Below are positions 10,732-22,759 of a DNA stretch of 64,000 nucleotides, one piece after another; position 1 is the stretch's first letter, and the number at the start of each line of letters is the position of its first letter. Source of the DNA: Rhynchopus euleeides (lineage: Eukaryota > Euglenozoa > Diplonemea > Diplonemida > Diplonemidae); NCBI GenBank assembly GCA_963210315.1, contig OY723256.1:2046001-2110000 (forward strand), read 5' to 3'. The position numbers and the translations under genes are program-made. Below the pieces are notes generated by a model. The model searched no databases. It worked only from the letters and a program-made list of their open reading frames with translations, and was not told the origin of the DNA.

Positions 10732-13496
10732 ATCATATTCTCCCGCAAAACCTGGAACACTACTTCATACCGCAGCATTCTTTAGTCTGAGTTGGTTGTC
10801 ACAATCGGTTCTTTCTTGTCAGTGTTTTGTCTTGCAGCACGTGTGATTTTCGCGTGTTGTGTAACGTGGTTTGCACACACTTTCCTAGCTGGTTCCTTTG
10901 TGCAAACGCCTTGTGTGCTGTACAGCCACAAGCAGTTGTTGATTCGAATTTATTTGATCTGATTTGATATGTGCTGCGACGTTTTGCTGTCATTTTTTAA
11001 CTTTAGCGGAACACATCGTTTTTCAGTTTCATTACCACTTGGCTGTGCTGTTTTTAGCAATACACAGCCGGTTTCTGGGTGATACTGGTTTCACTACCAA
11101 ACCTATAACCACAGAGGAGTTCCTCAGTTGCTGGACGATTTGTTGTGTGACTTTTCACACCACACCAGCAAGTAAGAATAGTATTATACCAGGGCTGTTC
11201 GTTGCAGCTCGGAAGGACGTTGCGGCCGACTGTCTGTTGCTCGTGGGGTGTGTGTGGGGACGCCTGCACTGACCCTGCGACCACTGACGCTTGTTGCCGC
11301 ATATCCTCCGCCACTTCTCGACACCCACTCCTCACTCCTGACTCCTCTTCGACACGCTTTTCACCGACTGTTGCCTCGTGGCATTCCGAATGCAGTGCAC
11401 AAGGCTGCACAAGGCACGCTACCTCCTGCCTGTGCAGCCGTGAGGGCCACGAGCCACCCCGCAAGATGCGCTAGGGGTGGAGGGCAAAGCAGGAACGCAT
11501 GGCAGGCGTGTGTCTCGACGGACCGTGTGTCTGCTCACACGCGCTGCAAACGGCGGCTTGCTGCCCTGCGGGTTGTGTGTTTGATAATCCTTCATTTTTC
11601 CCGTTTCCCGCAAACCTTCCTGGTTTCTGGGCCGTGCATTTTCCATTTTCCTGACCCGTAGTGTGTGTCAGCCCCCTGTTCCTTTACGTCTTGCTCCCTT
11701 TCTCTCTCTCTTTCTCTCGCTGAACATTTCCCTGATTCGCCTTGTTTTCTGGTTGTCGATCCTTGCTGTTTTCACACCTTCTCTTGACCCGGTGCCGCCC
11801 CTTTCGAAGGCCTCCTTGACCTCACATGACACAAGCGGTGCAGCCTGTGTGCTGCACCGTGCAACTACGACGAACACCGCGTCACAACGGACACACCACG
11901 CCACCCACACACATGCACATTGCCGTGTGTGTGTGCCTGCCGCAGCTGGGCCCGGCTGCGGTGCGCACACACACACGCAGGTGTGCATGTGTGGAGGTGT
12001 GTGTGGGCACCGGCCTCACTGTCACCACGCTTCGAAAGAACAGGCACGGGGAGGGAGAGCGCAGGGGTGTGTGGTATCGTGACATCTAGGAACAGGAACG
12101 CAAGACACAGGACCGTGGAGCAACCTACATGTTGTTATGTTTTCGGGTCTTCGAACGGTCTCCTGACCCTCCCATTCCCCACTCCCGCTCTGTCGCGATG
12201 TCGCTTCGCCGCATCGCTGTTTGCTACTGCAGAAAAGGAAAGGCTGTGCCCTGCGCTGCGGGGTGTGGCCGTCCGAACACGCGATACTTTCCTTCCGTTC
12301 CTTTGCTGTCAGAACCGTGCTGCCTGCAACCGCCTTGCGATGAAAACAAACCAACTGGCAAGGTGGTTTACAGGTGCCGGCCTGCAGCACATATATGTCT
12401 GCACATGCGCTGCATCTGTCACCAATCCTACAAGAGAATGACATTATCTCTCTTCGTTGTGCCGGCAGTGCTGGCATCCTTGCCCCAGGCAACACGCCCA
12501 GGCATGCGGGTGGGTCCAAAGTGACTGCTCGCATGCAGCTCATCAAGGTTGTCAGAAACACATGCAAGAAGAGGGACACCAGAGCGAGTGATGAAGGCGT
12601 ACAGACACGCGTGCGGGTCGTGCATGTCATCTGTGTGCTCGATGTGCGCGCATGCCTGTGTGCCAGTGCTGACAACCGGAGTTGGCTTCAAAAGGAAGCA
12701 GCTTTCTGCCGAGACACACGGGTCAGCGACCCAACGAAAAGGCATCGTTAAAGTTAGCAGAAAGCGAAGACCATCTGCACCACCTGGAACTGTCCTGCCA
12801 AAAGAGCAGGTGTGTGTATGGCGGCGGGTGCAGCCCGAGGCAAACCTGCTGACGGTGTCGGGGTGTGTCTGTGTCTGTTGCACATGCACGAGCTTCTCCC
12901 TGTCCGACAGGCACACGCGCCCTCCGTCCGCCCACCGCCGCACCCACCCGCCCCCCACCAGGGTCTCGATCACACTCCCTCATCCCACCTGCGCATTTCC
13001 TCTTCTAGACATGCCCTCCTGCGGCATCTCGTCCGTGTCTGTCCGTCCAGCCCCCCCTCTCGCCTCTCGCGAGCAGGGCTGGGCTGGGCCTGCCTCTTCT
13101 GGAGGCATTAGCTGCTTTGGGGTGCGGACGTGTGGGTGTGGCATCACCTCGTGAGTCACACCGACACAGTCTGGCACAGAGCGAGAGTTGCCACCTCTGT
13201 GGTGGCTTGCTGTTCCCAACACGGCTGCAATACAGGTGCATCGTGACAAGAGAGTGGAGGAACAGCTGACAGCGGCCAGCCGCTGTCGCTGCATCTGCTT
13301 GATGCAGCATCGAACCTTGAACATGATAAAGTAGTGTTTGTTCGGTTGCCATCGTTTCTCTCTCTGAGTTCATCCTGTTCCCGCCCCTTCTTCCACTTGC
13401 CCCCTTTGAACTGTTTTTGCCCCATCCCCAGCAACACCCACCACCGTTTCAGTGTCTTGTCCCTTCTCCCCTTGTGACTTGTGACTTGTCAGTGAC
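10502..13496 (+). repeat. 3-kb inter-hydrolase cassette, copy 1
   Basis: Matches 17582-20576 and 24662-27656 at constant offsets of 7,080 and 14,160. The only difference noticed is CT at 11821-11822 where the others have TC. Its 3' 1,728 bases also open the window. It lies upstream of both hydrolase A and hydrolase B. No gene recognised inside it. Confidence 0.88.
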
Positions 13497-14008
13497 TTGC
13501 CCGGTGTGCACGCGGTTTTGTCTTGTGTGTGCACATCCTTTTTGTTTTCGCTGAAGTGCCCCCCCAACCCCCGCCACCATTTCAGTTTTCTGGTAAACGA
13601 GACCACACACCGCACTCATTCATCCATGTGAGGATGTGTCGCCGGGTGTGCGACTGTCATTTCGCATCATAACAACCACGTGCTGTAGGACCAACTGCAT
13701 GGAGGCTGTGCTGACATGGAGAGGGTTGACGTGGGGCAGGTGCCTGGACTGTTCGTCGAGGTTACGAGGAGGCCTGGTGGCTGGAGCAGCCTACACAGAC
13801 AGCAGCACCCCCATCCCCATCCCACAGCCCCACCCTGCCCCTTGATCTGCGACACCTTTGTTGACTTGTGGCTTGTGATGTGTGTTTGCAACACCCCTTC
13901 AGGGTCCCACCAGTGTCAGCACCCCACCACCACAACCTGCAGGTGTATACCGTATTTCCATCTTATATTTGTGCCGCCGCACGTCGTACCAAGCGTGAGG
14001 GTTTCAAG
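10732..14008. other. Non-coding region upstream of hydrolase B, copy 1
   Basis: Consists of the 3-kb cassette followed by about 360 bases specific to B. Similarity to the A unit continues after a 60-bp deletion at 13497 and fades near 13640. No gene recognised. The candidate acceptor is the CAG at 13940-13942, 66 nt before the start codon. Confidence 0.55.
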
Positions 14009-15679
14009 ATGCGTGTGGCACTGCTCGCAGCTGTGCTGGCGGCGGCCGCCGTGCCCACAGAGGCGCTGTTCGGATACGACTGGGAGTTCCACCGCTTCAC
14101 AAGCTTCGACGGGAAGGAGCTGAATGTGAACACGTTTGAGCCGGACGACCTGAAGTCGGACTCGGCTGTGCCGATTGTGATCTTCGTCAACTCGTGGGGT
14201 CTGCCCAGCATCCAGTACCTGGCGCAGTGCCAGGCCCTTGTCAAGCAGGGCTACTTCGCGGTGCAGTACGCGTCGCGTGGGTGGTACCTCAGCGAGGGGA
14301 AGGTGGGGCCTGCCTCACCCACCGACATCAAGGACCACACGGCGATCCTGGAGTGGGTTGCACAGAAGTGGGGCGGGAAGGTTGACGGGACGAATGTCGG
14401 TGTGGCTGGGATCAGCTACGGTGCAGGGATCTCGCTGATTGCGGCCGCACAGAACCCGAACGTGAAGGCTGTGGTGGCAACAAGCGGGTGGTCGAGCCTG
14501 CTGGACGCGCTGTACTGGAACGGTGCGCCGTCGAAGGTGTGGGCAGGCCGGCTGATGGAGTCTGTGGACAGTGTCGGGTCGAAGGGGGATGACCTGCTGC
14601 CGCAGCTCGAGAACATCAACAGCTACAAGAACATCAACGACACGAAGGCATGGGCGGCAATCCGCTCCCCCGAGCACTACCTGGACCTGCTGAACGCACG
14701 CAAGGTGCCCGTGTTCCTGGGCAACAACTTCGAGGACCACCTGTTCCACGCCAACTTCCAGATCGACCTGTGGAAGAAGATCGAGGGCCCGAAGCGCCTG
14801 ATGATGTCGCAGGGCATCCACTTCCAGGCTGAGCTGACGGCGCTGGTGCCCGGGCTGCCGAACGACGTGTTCGACGAGGGGCGGAAGTGGTTCGACCGCT
14901 TCCTGCGTGGGCAGCTGAACGGGATCGACGAGGCCCCGCTCGTCAGCATGGAGGTGTCGGCGAAGAAGTGGTTCTCCCTGCTGCCGGGCGAGAACCCGAA
15001 GTTCACGCACGTGAGCTACTCCACGTGGCCGCCGACGAAGCCGTCCGAGGCGTACAAGGTGCTGCAGTACGGGCTGGAGCCGCGTGGGTGGACCAGCAGC
15101 GGCTACGGCGCCCTCGTGGCACCCGGCAGCGGCCCCTCCAGCTCTGAGGTGCTGGCCTTCACGGAGCGCACCGTGATGGACACCGGGATCCCGATTGTGA
15201 CGGCACTCCTGAAGCCCGTGATGCTGCACGAGATCAACTTCAAGAAGATTGACTCTGACGAGGAGGTTGTCTTCATCTCTGCCCCCTTCAAGCAGGACAC
15301 GCGTGTGTGCGGCAACGTGGTGCTGGAGGGTCTGCGTGCACGCAGCCTGACCCACGAGCGCTTCCAGGTGATGAGCTACCTGTGGCGTGTGGAGAAGGCA
15401 GGGTGGTTCAAGTTCCTGGGTCGCGAGGCGACGCTGCTTGCACACGGTCCCCTTGCAGTGTGGGAGTCGACGATTGGGGAGGACGTGGCGCTGCCGACCA
15501 TCAGCTTCCACGCTCTGTGCAGCGACATCCCGAAGGGCGAGTCCATTGCTCTCGGTGTGAACCTCTACAGCGCACTGTACAGCGGCCCCACCCACGACAA
15601 CGGGCTGCGTGTGGAGCTGAAGTACACACGCGACACCATCCTGTCCGTCCCCACCGTGGCCCTTGTGGAGGAGCACTAG
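14009..15679 (+). CDS. Secreted S15/CocE-type alpha/beta hydrolase, form B (copy 1)
   Basis: 556 aa paralogue of form A. Residues 1-19 form an Ala-rich signal peptide. The catalytic triad is kept: Ser136 in G-I-S-Y-G, Asp243 and His271. The PepX-type C-terminal domain follows. The middle of the protein differs clearly from A, notably between the nucleophile and the acid, in the part likely to shape the substrate pocket. From the codons for Thr-Arg-Val-Cys-Gly onward A and B are almost identical, which suggests gene conversion. I chose the ATG at 14009 because it begins the signal peptide, lies 66 nt after a CAG acceptor candidate, and matches the A start in length. The frame is open upstream but reads low-complexity sequence. 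Family assignment is firm; substrate unknown. Confidence 0.88.
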   Translation: MRVALLAAVLAAAAVPTEALFGYDWEFHRFTSFDGKELNVNTFEPDDLKSDSAVPIVIFVNSWGLPSIQYLAQCQALVKQGYFAVQYASRGWYLSEGKVGPASPTDIKDHTAILEWVAQKWGGKVDGTNVGVAGISYGAGISLIAAAQNPNVKAVVATSGWSSLLDALYWNGAPSKVWAGRLMESVDSVGSKGDDLLPQLENINSYKNINDTKAWAAIRSPEHYLDLLNARKVPVFLGNNFEDHLFHANFQIDLWKKIEGPKRLMMSQGIHFQAELTALVPGLPNDVFDEGRKWFDRFLRGQLNGIDEAPLVSMEVSAKKWFSLLPGENPKFTHVSYSTWPPTKPSEAYKVLQYGLEPRGWTSSGYGALVAPGSGPSSSEVLAFTERTVMDTGIPIVTALLKPVMLHEINFKKIDSDEEVVFISAPFKQDTRVCGNVVLEGLRARSLTHERFQVMSYLWRVEKAGWFKFLGREATLLAHGPLAVWESTIGEDVALPTISFHALCSDIPKGESIALGVNLYSALYSGPTHDNGLRVELKYTRDTILSVPTVALVEEH

Positions 15680-17577
15680 ACTGTGCACGACGTGCCCCTG
15701 CCACACCTCGAGGCTACCTTGACACCTGCCTTCGACCCCTGCGAGCACGACTCTGCTGGTTCTGATGGCCGAGATCATCTGCGTCTGCCACGTCTGTGGC
15801 TGATCAGATGATTTGTAACAAAACGTCTTGCAAGTCTTGTGATATTTGTTCGTTTGCCCCTCCGACCGGCACATCTGCTTCTCTCTGCCGGTCGGTATTC
15901 TGTGCGTTGGCCATGGCCTGTGACCTCTCATATTCTCTGGCCTGCGCTACTCTCTCTGTGATAACCTTGCGTGTGTGTTTCACTTGTTATGTGTGCACCC
16001 CACCTCCCCTTTTCACTGCCCAGCACAAAGCACTTGCTGGGCATCGGGTGGGATAACGTAGTTTGCCCACACATTGGGGCCGAACCTTGCCTTCTCTCTT
16101 TCGCTTCTTCTTTCTTTCTTTCTTCTTCTCGTGATACTCTTCTTTTCCTTCTGTGATGTGATATTCTTGTGTGTGGTACACCCCTCAGGCGAGCCTTGCT
16201 TTGCTTGAAGGGTGTCAAAATGAAGGTGTCCCGGTCTTCTGGACCCCTTCCCCATGCTGGCACGGTCCTTATTCTGTGTCAGCTGTTAAATTGTCGCTTC
16301 ACTGTCCCCTCACGCTCTTCCCCTCCCCTCCCACCCACTTGATCCTGTTGCTGGGGTCTTTCTCCCTTCCCCTCTTATCCTTCCCAGTCTCCCACCGTAT
16401 CTTCCCCTTGACTGTCGGGATGTGGCGAGGCACACATGTGAGCATCATCGCTTTGAGTGCTGAAAGAGGAAGATCTGAAGCTGTGTCTGCAAGACATGTC
16501 TATATTTCTGCAGGACTGCACATCACATGCAGCACACCACCCCCAACCAACGACGGCCCTGTGCCGTGCCGCCTGAGTCACATCCCGCCAGTCTCTTATA
16601 CCATACCATACCATCATACATCATCCTCTTCGCCTTGCCTGTGCAGAGAAGAAGTCCAGAAGGCCCTTCCGCCCGAAGGCGCCACGTGGAATGAGTGGCA
16701 CAGGCCAGGTTCCTTGAACCCATGTTGCCTAATTTGAAATTGCTTTTGATTTTTTTGCCCTCACCCCACCCAACACCCGTGGCTTCCCTGTGCATGCAGT
16801 GCAGGGGGTGGGTGGCAGGAGTCCTGCCTGCTGTGTGCTGGCGATGTGTTGTGGCCAGCCAGCAGCCTGATTTGGAAATGCCCCCTCCCCTCCCCCGGCA
16901 CTCACGCACGTCTGGGTGGAAGCGTCCAATGCAACACTCACAGCATAGAGGCCAAGTGTTTCTCGTAGTATTTTTTGCGCGACTTTGAACGACTTGCACG
17001 CTTGGCGGTGGTGATGCAATACGGCCCCTCCAGCGATTTCCCTTTTGGGGAACAGAGAACCCAACAAAAGCACCGATGCAGACCAACAACCGCACGAACA
17101 CCGAATCAACCTCCGGTGGGACGCACACCCAACCCCCCGGACACTCTCCGGTCTAGGAGCACCACGCTCGCTCATCGAAACTATCGAAATCGAAAGAGTA
17201 AATATTCCCGAAAACGTAACCATTAAGCCTAATCCTTGACTAAATCTTGGCCTAAGTAAACCAACCCACAAGAAAACGAACGTCGCAACGCAGCAAAGTC
17301 GACCAACCACGACGCGTCTGGCGACACCCCCGTGTTAGACTGAAACCAACACACTGCACAGCTTCCCCACACATCCGACTAACTATCGGCCCATACCATG
17401 CACCACCCCCCCTCTCCATTCATCCGTGCAGCGAACGTAGGTCTGGTCCACTTCCGTCCTTCGTTTTGCTGTGCTGTCTTGTCGAGGGCACTGTTCCTGC
17501 TGTTTCGTCGGTCGGCACTTACCGACCGCACCGACAACGACAATGACAGGAGATGCCAGGTACAGAGATGGAGGCGG
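15680..17577. other. B-specific 3' flank, copy 1
   Basis: No gene recognised. The first 31 bases after the stop are shared with form A, then the flanks diverge. It contains TTTC-rich tracts near 16100. At about 17040-17350 there is a strongly A/C-skewed stretch, the reverse of the T/C-rich bias around it. Confidence 0.5.
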
Positions 17578-17581
17578 AGAC

Positions 17582-20576
17582 GGGCACGCAACTCACTGGC
17601 AAGTACACCGAAAGCCTTCGTGTGCTCTGTACAGGTTGTCGTGACCCGTGTGTGTGCGTGTGGGGCGTTCCTGCTCCACCGCTGCCTGCACAGACAGCAC
17701 GACCCCCATCCCTGCCACCCGTGTCGGCACTGTCATGAGTTAGCATTTCACAGGCTTCCTCTGAACCTGATTCAAACACACGTTTACAATGTCCCGCTGT
17801 CTGAACCATGAATCATATTCTCCCGCAAAACCTGGAACACTACTTCATACCGCAGCATTCTTTAGTCTGAGTTGGTTGTCACAATCGGTTCTTTCTTGTC
17901 AGTGTTTTGTCTTGCAGCACGTGTGATTTTCGCGTGTTGTGTAACGTGGTTTGCACACACTTTCCTAGCTGGTTCCTTTGTGCAAACGCCTTGTGTGCTG
18001 TACAGCCACAAGCAGTTGTTGATTCGAATTTATTTGATCTGATTTGATATGTGCTGCGACGTTTTGCTGTCATTTTTTAACTTTAGCGGAACACATCGTT
18101 TTTCAGTTTCATTACCACTTGGCTGTGCTGTTTTTAGCAATACACAGCCGGTTTCTGGGTGATACTGGTTTCACTACCAAACCTATAACCACAGAGGAGT
18201 TCCTCAGTTGCTGGACGATTTGTTGTGTGACTTTTCACACCACACCAGCAAGTAAGAATAGTATTATACCAGGGCTGTTCGTTGCAGCTCGGAAGGACGT
18301 TGCGGCCGACTGTCTGTTGCTCGTGGGGTGTGTGTGGGGACGCCTGCACTGACCCTGCGACCACTGACGCTTGTTGCCGCATATCCTCCGCCACTTCTCG
18401 ACACCCACTCCTCACTCCTGACTCCTCTTCGACACGCTTTTCACCGACTGTTGCCTCGTGGCATTCCGAATGCAGTGCACAAGGCTGCACAAGGCACGCT
18501 ACCTCCTGCCTGTGCAGCCGTGAGGGCCACGAGCCACCCCGCAAGATGCGCTAGGGGTGGAGGGCAAAGCAGGAACGCATGGCAGGCGTGTGTCTCGACG
18601 GACCGTGTGTCTGCTCACACGCGCTGCAAACGGCGGCTTGCTGCCCTGCGGGTTGTGTGTTTGATAATCCTTCATTTTTCCCGTTTCCCGCAAACCTTCC
18701 TGGTTTCTGGGCCGTGCATTTTCCATTTTCCTGACCCGTAGTGTGTGTCAGCCCCCTGTTCCTTTACGTCTTGCTCCCTTTCTCTCTCTCTTTCTCTCGC
18801 TGAACATTTCCCTGATTCGCCTTGTTTTCTGGTTGTCGATCCTTGCTGTTTTCACACCTTCTCTTGACCCGGTGCCGCCCCTTTCGAAGGCCTCCTTGAC
18901 TCCACATGACACAAGCGGTGCAGCCTGTGTGCTGCACCGTGCAACTACGACGAACACCGCGTCACAACGGACACACCACGCCACCCACACACATGCACAT
19001 TGCCGTGTGTGTGTGCCTGCCGCAGCTGGGCCCGGCTGCGGTGCGCACACACACACGCAGGTGTGCATGTGTGGAGGTGTGTGTGGGCACCGGCCTCACT
19101 GTCACCACGCTTCGAAAGAACAGGCACGGGGAGGGAGAGCGCAGGGGTGTGTGGTATCGTGACATCTAGGAACAGGAACGCAAGACACAGGACCGTGGAG
19201 CAACCTACATGTTGTTATGTTTTCGGGTCTTCGAACGGTCTCCTGACCCTCCCATTCCCCACTCCCGCTCTGTCGCGATGTCGCTTCGCCGCATCGCTGT
19301 TTGCTACTGCAGAAAAGGAAAGGCTGTGCCCTGCGCTGCGGGGTGTGGCCGTCCGAACACGCGATACTTTCCTTCCGTTCCTTTGCTGTCAGAACCGTGC
19401 TGCCTGCAACCGCCTTGCGATGAAAACAAACCAACTGGCAAGGTGGTTTACAGGTGCCGGCCTGCAGCACATATATGTCTGCACATGCGCTGCATCTGTC
19501 ACCAATCCTACAAGAGAATGACATTATCTCTCTTCGTTGTGCCGGCAGTGCTGGCATCCTTGCCCCAGGCAACACGCCCAGGCATGCGGGTGGGTCCAAA
19601 GTGACTGCTCGCATGCAGCTCATCAAGGTTGTCAGAAACACATGCAAGAAGAGGGACACCAGAGCGAGTGATGAAGGCGTACAGACACGCGTGCGGGTCG
19701 TGCATGTCATCTGTGTGCTCGATGTGCGCGCATGCCTGTGTGCCAGTGCTGACAACCGGAGTTGGCTTCAAAAGGAAGCAGCTTTCTGCCGAGACACACG
19801 GGTCAGCGACCCAACGAAAAGGCATCGTTAAAGTTAGCAGAAAGCGAAGACCATCTGCACCACCTGGAACTGTCCTGCCAAAAGAGCAGGTGTGTGTATG
19901 GCGGCGGGTGCAGCCCGAGGCAAACCTGCTGACGGTGTCGGGGTGTGTCTGTGTCTGTTGCACATGCACGAGCTTCTCCCTGTCCGACAGGCACACGCGC
20001 CCTCCGTCCGCCCACCGCCGCACCCACCCGCCCCCCACCAGGGTCTCGATCACACTCCCTCATCCCACCTGCGCATTTCCTCTTCTAGACATGCCCTCCT
20101 GCGGCATCTCGTCCGTGTCTGTCCGTCCAGCCCCCCCTCTCGCCTCTCGCGAGCAGGGCTGGGCTGGGCCTGCCTCTTCTGGAGGCATTAGCTGCTTTGG
20201 GGTGCGGACGTGTGGGTGTGGCATCACCTCGTGAGTCACACCGACACAGTCTGGCACAGAGCGAGAGTTGCCACCTCTGTGGTGGCTTGCTGTTCCCAAC
20301 ACGGCTGCAATACAGGTGCATCGTGACAAGAGAGTGGAGGAACAGCTGACAGCGGCCAGCCGCTGTCGCTGCATCTGCTTGATGCAGCATCGAACCTTGA
20401 ACATGATAAAGTAGTGTTTGTTCGGTTGCCATCGTTTCTCTCTCTGAGTTCATCCTGTTCCCGCCCCTTCTTCCACTTGCCCCCTTTGAACTGTTTTTGC
20501 CCCATCCCCAGCAACACCCACCACCGTTTCAGTGTCTTGTCCCTTCTCCCCTTGTGACTTGTGACTTGTCAGTGAC
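17582..20576 (+). repeat. 3-kb inter-hydrolase cassette, copy 2
   Basis: Identical in reading to the copy at 24662-27656 and differing from 10502-13496 at two adjacent bases. It precedes the second form-B hydrolase. Confidence 0.88.
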
Positions 20577-21088
20577 TTGCCCGGTGTGCACGCGGTTTTG
20601 TCTTGTGTGTGCACATCCTTTTTGTTTTCGCTGAAGTGCCCCCCCAACCCCCGCCACCATTTCAGTTTTCTGGTAAACGAGACCACACACCGCACTCATT
20701 CATCCATGTGAGGATGTGTCGCCGGGTGTGCGACTGTCATTTCGCATCATAACAACCACGTGCTGTAGGACCAACTGCATGGAGGCTGTGCTGACATGGA
20801 GAGGGTTGACGTGGGGCAGGTGCCTGGACTGTTCGTCGAGGTTACGAGGAGGCCTGGTGGCTGGAGCAGCCTACACAGACAGCAGCACCCCCATCCCCAT
20901 CCCACAGCCCCACCCTGCCCCTTGATCTGCGACACCTTTGTTGACTTGTGGCTTGTGATGTGTGTTTGCAACACCCCTTCAGGGTCCCACCAGTGTCAGC
21001 ACCCCACCACCACAACCTGCAGGTGTATACCGTATTTCCATCTTATATTTGTGCCGCCGCACGTCGTACCAAGCGTGAGGGTTTCAAG

Positions 21089-22759
21089 ATGCGTGTGGCA
21101 CTGCTCGCAGCTGTGCTGGCGGCGGCCGCCGTGCCCACAGAGGCGCTGTTCGGATACGACTGGGAGTTCCACCGCTTCACAAGCTTCGACGGGAAGGAGC
21201 TGAATGTGAACACGTTTGAGCCGGACGACCTGAAGTCGGACTCGGCTGTGCCGATTGTGATCTTCGTCAACTCGTGGGGTCTGCCCAGCATCCAGTACCT
21301 GGCGCAGTGCCAGGCCCTTGTCAAGCAGGGCTACTTCGCGGTGCAGTACGCGTCGCGTGGGTGGTACCTCAGCGAGGGGAAGGTGGGGCCTGCCTCACCC
21401 ACCGACATCAAGGACCACACGGCGATCCTGGAGTGGGTTGCACAGAAGTGGGGCGGGAAGGTTGACGGGACGAATGTCGGTGTGGCTGGGATCAGCTACG
21501 GTGCAGGGATCTCGCTGATTGCGGCCGCACAGAACCCGAACGTGAAGGCTGTGGTGGCAACAAGCGGGTGGTCGAGCCTGCTGGACGCGCTGTACTGGAA
21601 CGGTGCGCCGTCGAAGGTGTGGGCAGGCCGGCTGATGGAGTCTGTGGACAGTGTCGGGTCGAAGGGGGATGACCTGCTGCCGCAGCTCGAGAACATCAAC
21701 AGCTACAAGAACATCAACGACACGAAGGCATGGGCGGCAATCCGCTCCCCCGAGCACTACCTGGACCTGCTGAACGCACGCAAGGTGCCCGTGTTCCTGG
21801 GCAACAACTTCGAGGACCACCTGTTCCACGCCAACTTCCAGATCGACCTGTGGAAGAAGATCGAGGGCCCGAAGCGCCTGATGATGTCGCAGGGCATCCA
21901 CTTCCAGGCTGAGCTGACGGCGCTGGTGCCCGGGCTGCCGAACGACGTGTTCGACGAGGGGCGGAAGTGGTTCGACCGCTTCCTGCGTGGGCAGCTGAAC
22001 GGGATCGACGAGGCCCCGCTCGTCAGCATGGAGGTGTCGGCGAAGAAGTGGTTCTCCCTGCTGCCGGGCGAGAACCCGAAGTTCACGCACGTGAGCTACT
22101 CCACGTGGCCGCCGACGAAGCCGTCCGAGGCGTACAAGGTGCTGCAGTACGGGCTGGAGCCGCGTGGGTGGACCAGCAGCGGCTACGGCGCCCTCGTGGC
22201 ACCCGGCAGCGGCCCCTCCAGCTCTGAGGTGCTGGCCTTCACGGAGCGCACCGTGATGGACACCGGGATCCCGATTGTGACGGCACTCCTGAAGCCCGTG
22301 ATGCTGCACGAGATCAACTTCAAGAAGATTGACTCTGACGAGGAGGTTGTCTTCATCTCTGCCCCCTTCAAGCAGGACACGCGTGTGTGCGGCAACGTGG
22401 TGCTGGAGGGTCTGCGTGCACGCAGCCTGACCCACGAGCGCTTCCAGGTGATGAGCTACCTGTGGCGTGTGGAGAAGGCAGGGTGGTTCAAGTTCCTGGG
22501 TCGCGAGGCGACGCTGCTTGCACACGGTCCCCTTGCAGTGTGGGAGTCGACGATTGGGGAGGACGTGGCGCTGCCGACCATCAGCTTCCACGCTCTGTGC
22601 AGCGACATCCCGAAGGGCGAGTCCATTGCTCTCGGTGTGAACCTCTACAGCGCACTGTACAGCGGCCCCACCCACGACAACGGGCTGCGTGTGGAGCTGA
22701 AGTACACACGCGACACCATCCTGTCCGTCCCCACCGTGGCCCTTGTGGAGGAGCACTAG
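21089..22759 (+). CDS. Secreted S15/CocE-type alpha/beta hydrolase, form B (copy 2)
   Basis: The 556-aa product is identical to that of 14009-15679, with the same signal peptide and triad (Ser136, Asp243, His271). No nucleotide difference between the two coding regions was noticed. That points to very recent duplication, active homogenisation, or an assembly copy-number error. The predicted acceptor is at 21020-21022. Confidence 0.88.
   Translation: MRVALLAAVLAAAAVPTEALFGYDWEFHRFTSFDGKELNVNTFEPDDLKSDSAVPIVIFVNSWGLPSIQYLAQCQALVKQGYFAVQYASRGWYLSEGKVGPASPTDIKDHTAILEWVAQKWGGKVDGTNVGVAGISYGAGISLIAAAQNPNVKAVVATSGWSSLLDALYWNGAPSKVWAGRLMESVDSVGSKGDDLLPQLENINSYKNINDTKAWAAIRSPEHYLDLLNARKVPVFLGNNFEDHLFHANFQIDLWKKIEGPKRLMMSQGIHFQAELTALVPGLPNDVFDEGRKWFDRFLRGQLNGIDEAPLVSMEVSAKKWFSLLPGENPKFTHVSYSTWPPTKPSEAYKVLQYGLEPRGWTSSGYGALVAPGSGPSSSEVLAFTERTVMDTGIPIVTALLKPVMLHEINFKKIDSDEEVVFISAPFKQDTRVCGNVVLEGLRARSLTHERFQVMSYLWRVEKAGWFKFLGREATLLAHGPLAVWESTIGEDVALPTISFHALCSDIPKGESIALGVNLYSALYSGPTHDNGLRVELKYTRDTILSVPTVALVEEH

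Larger units (their letters stand above)
11769..18848 (+). repeat. 7,080-bp tandem unit B, copy 1
   Basis: Followed directly by a second copy at 18849-25928, differing only at 11821-11822 as far as I could see. The boundary is arbitrary because the array is head to tail. Each unit is cassette part, hydrolase B, B-specific 3' flank, cassette part. Confidence 0.92.

Noticed and set aside
14315..15931. 538-codon minus-strand open frame (and its copies in the other units)
   Set aside because: Antisense shadow of hydrolase B. The translation is Gln/His/Leu/Val-rich without any domain.
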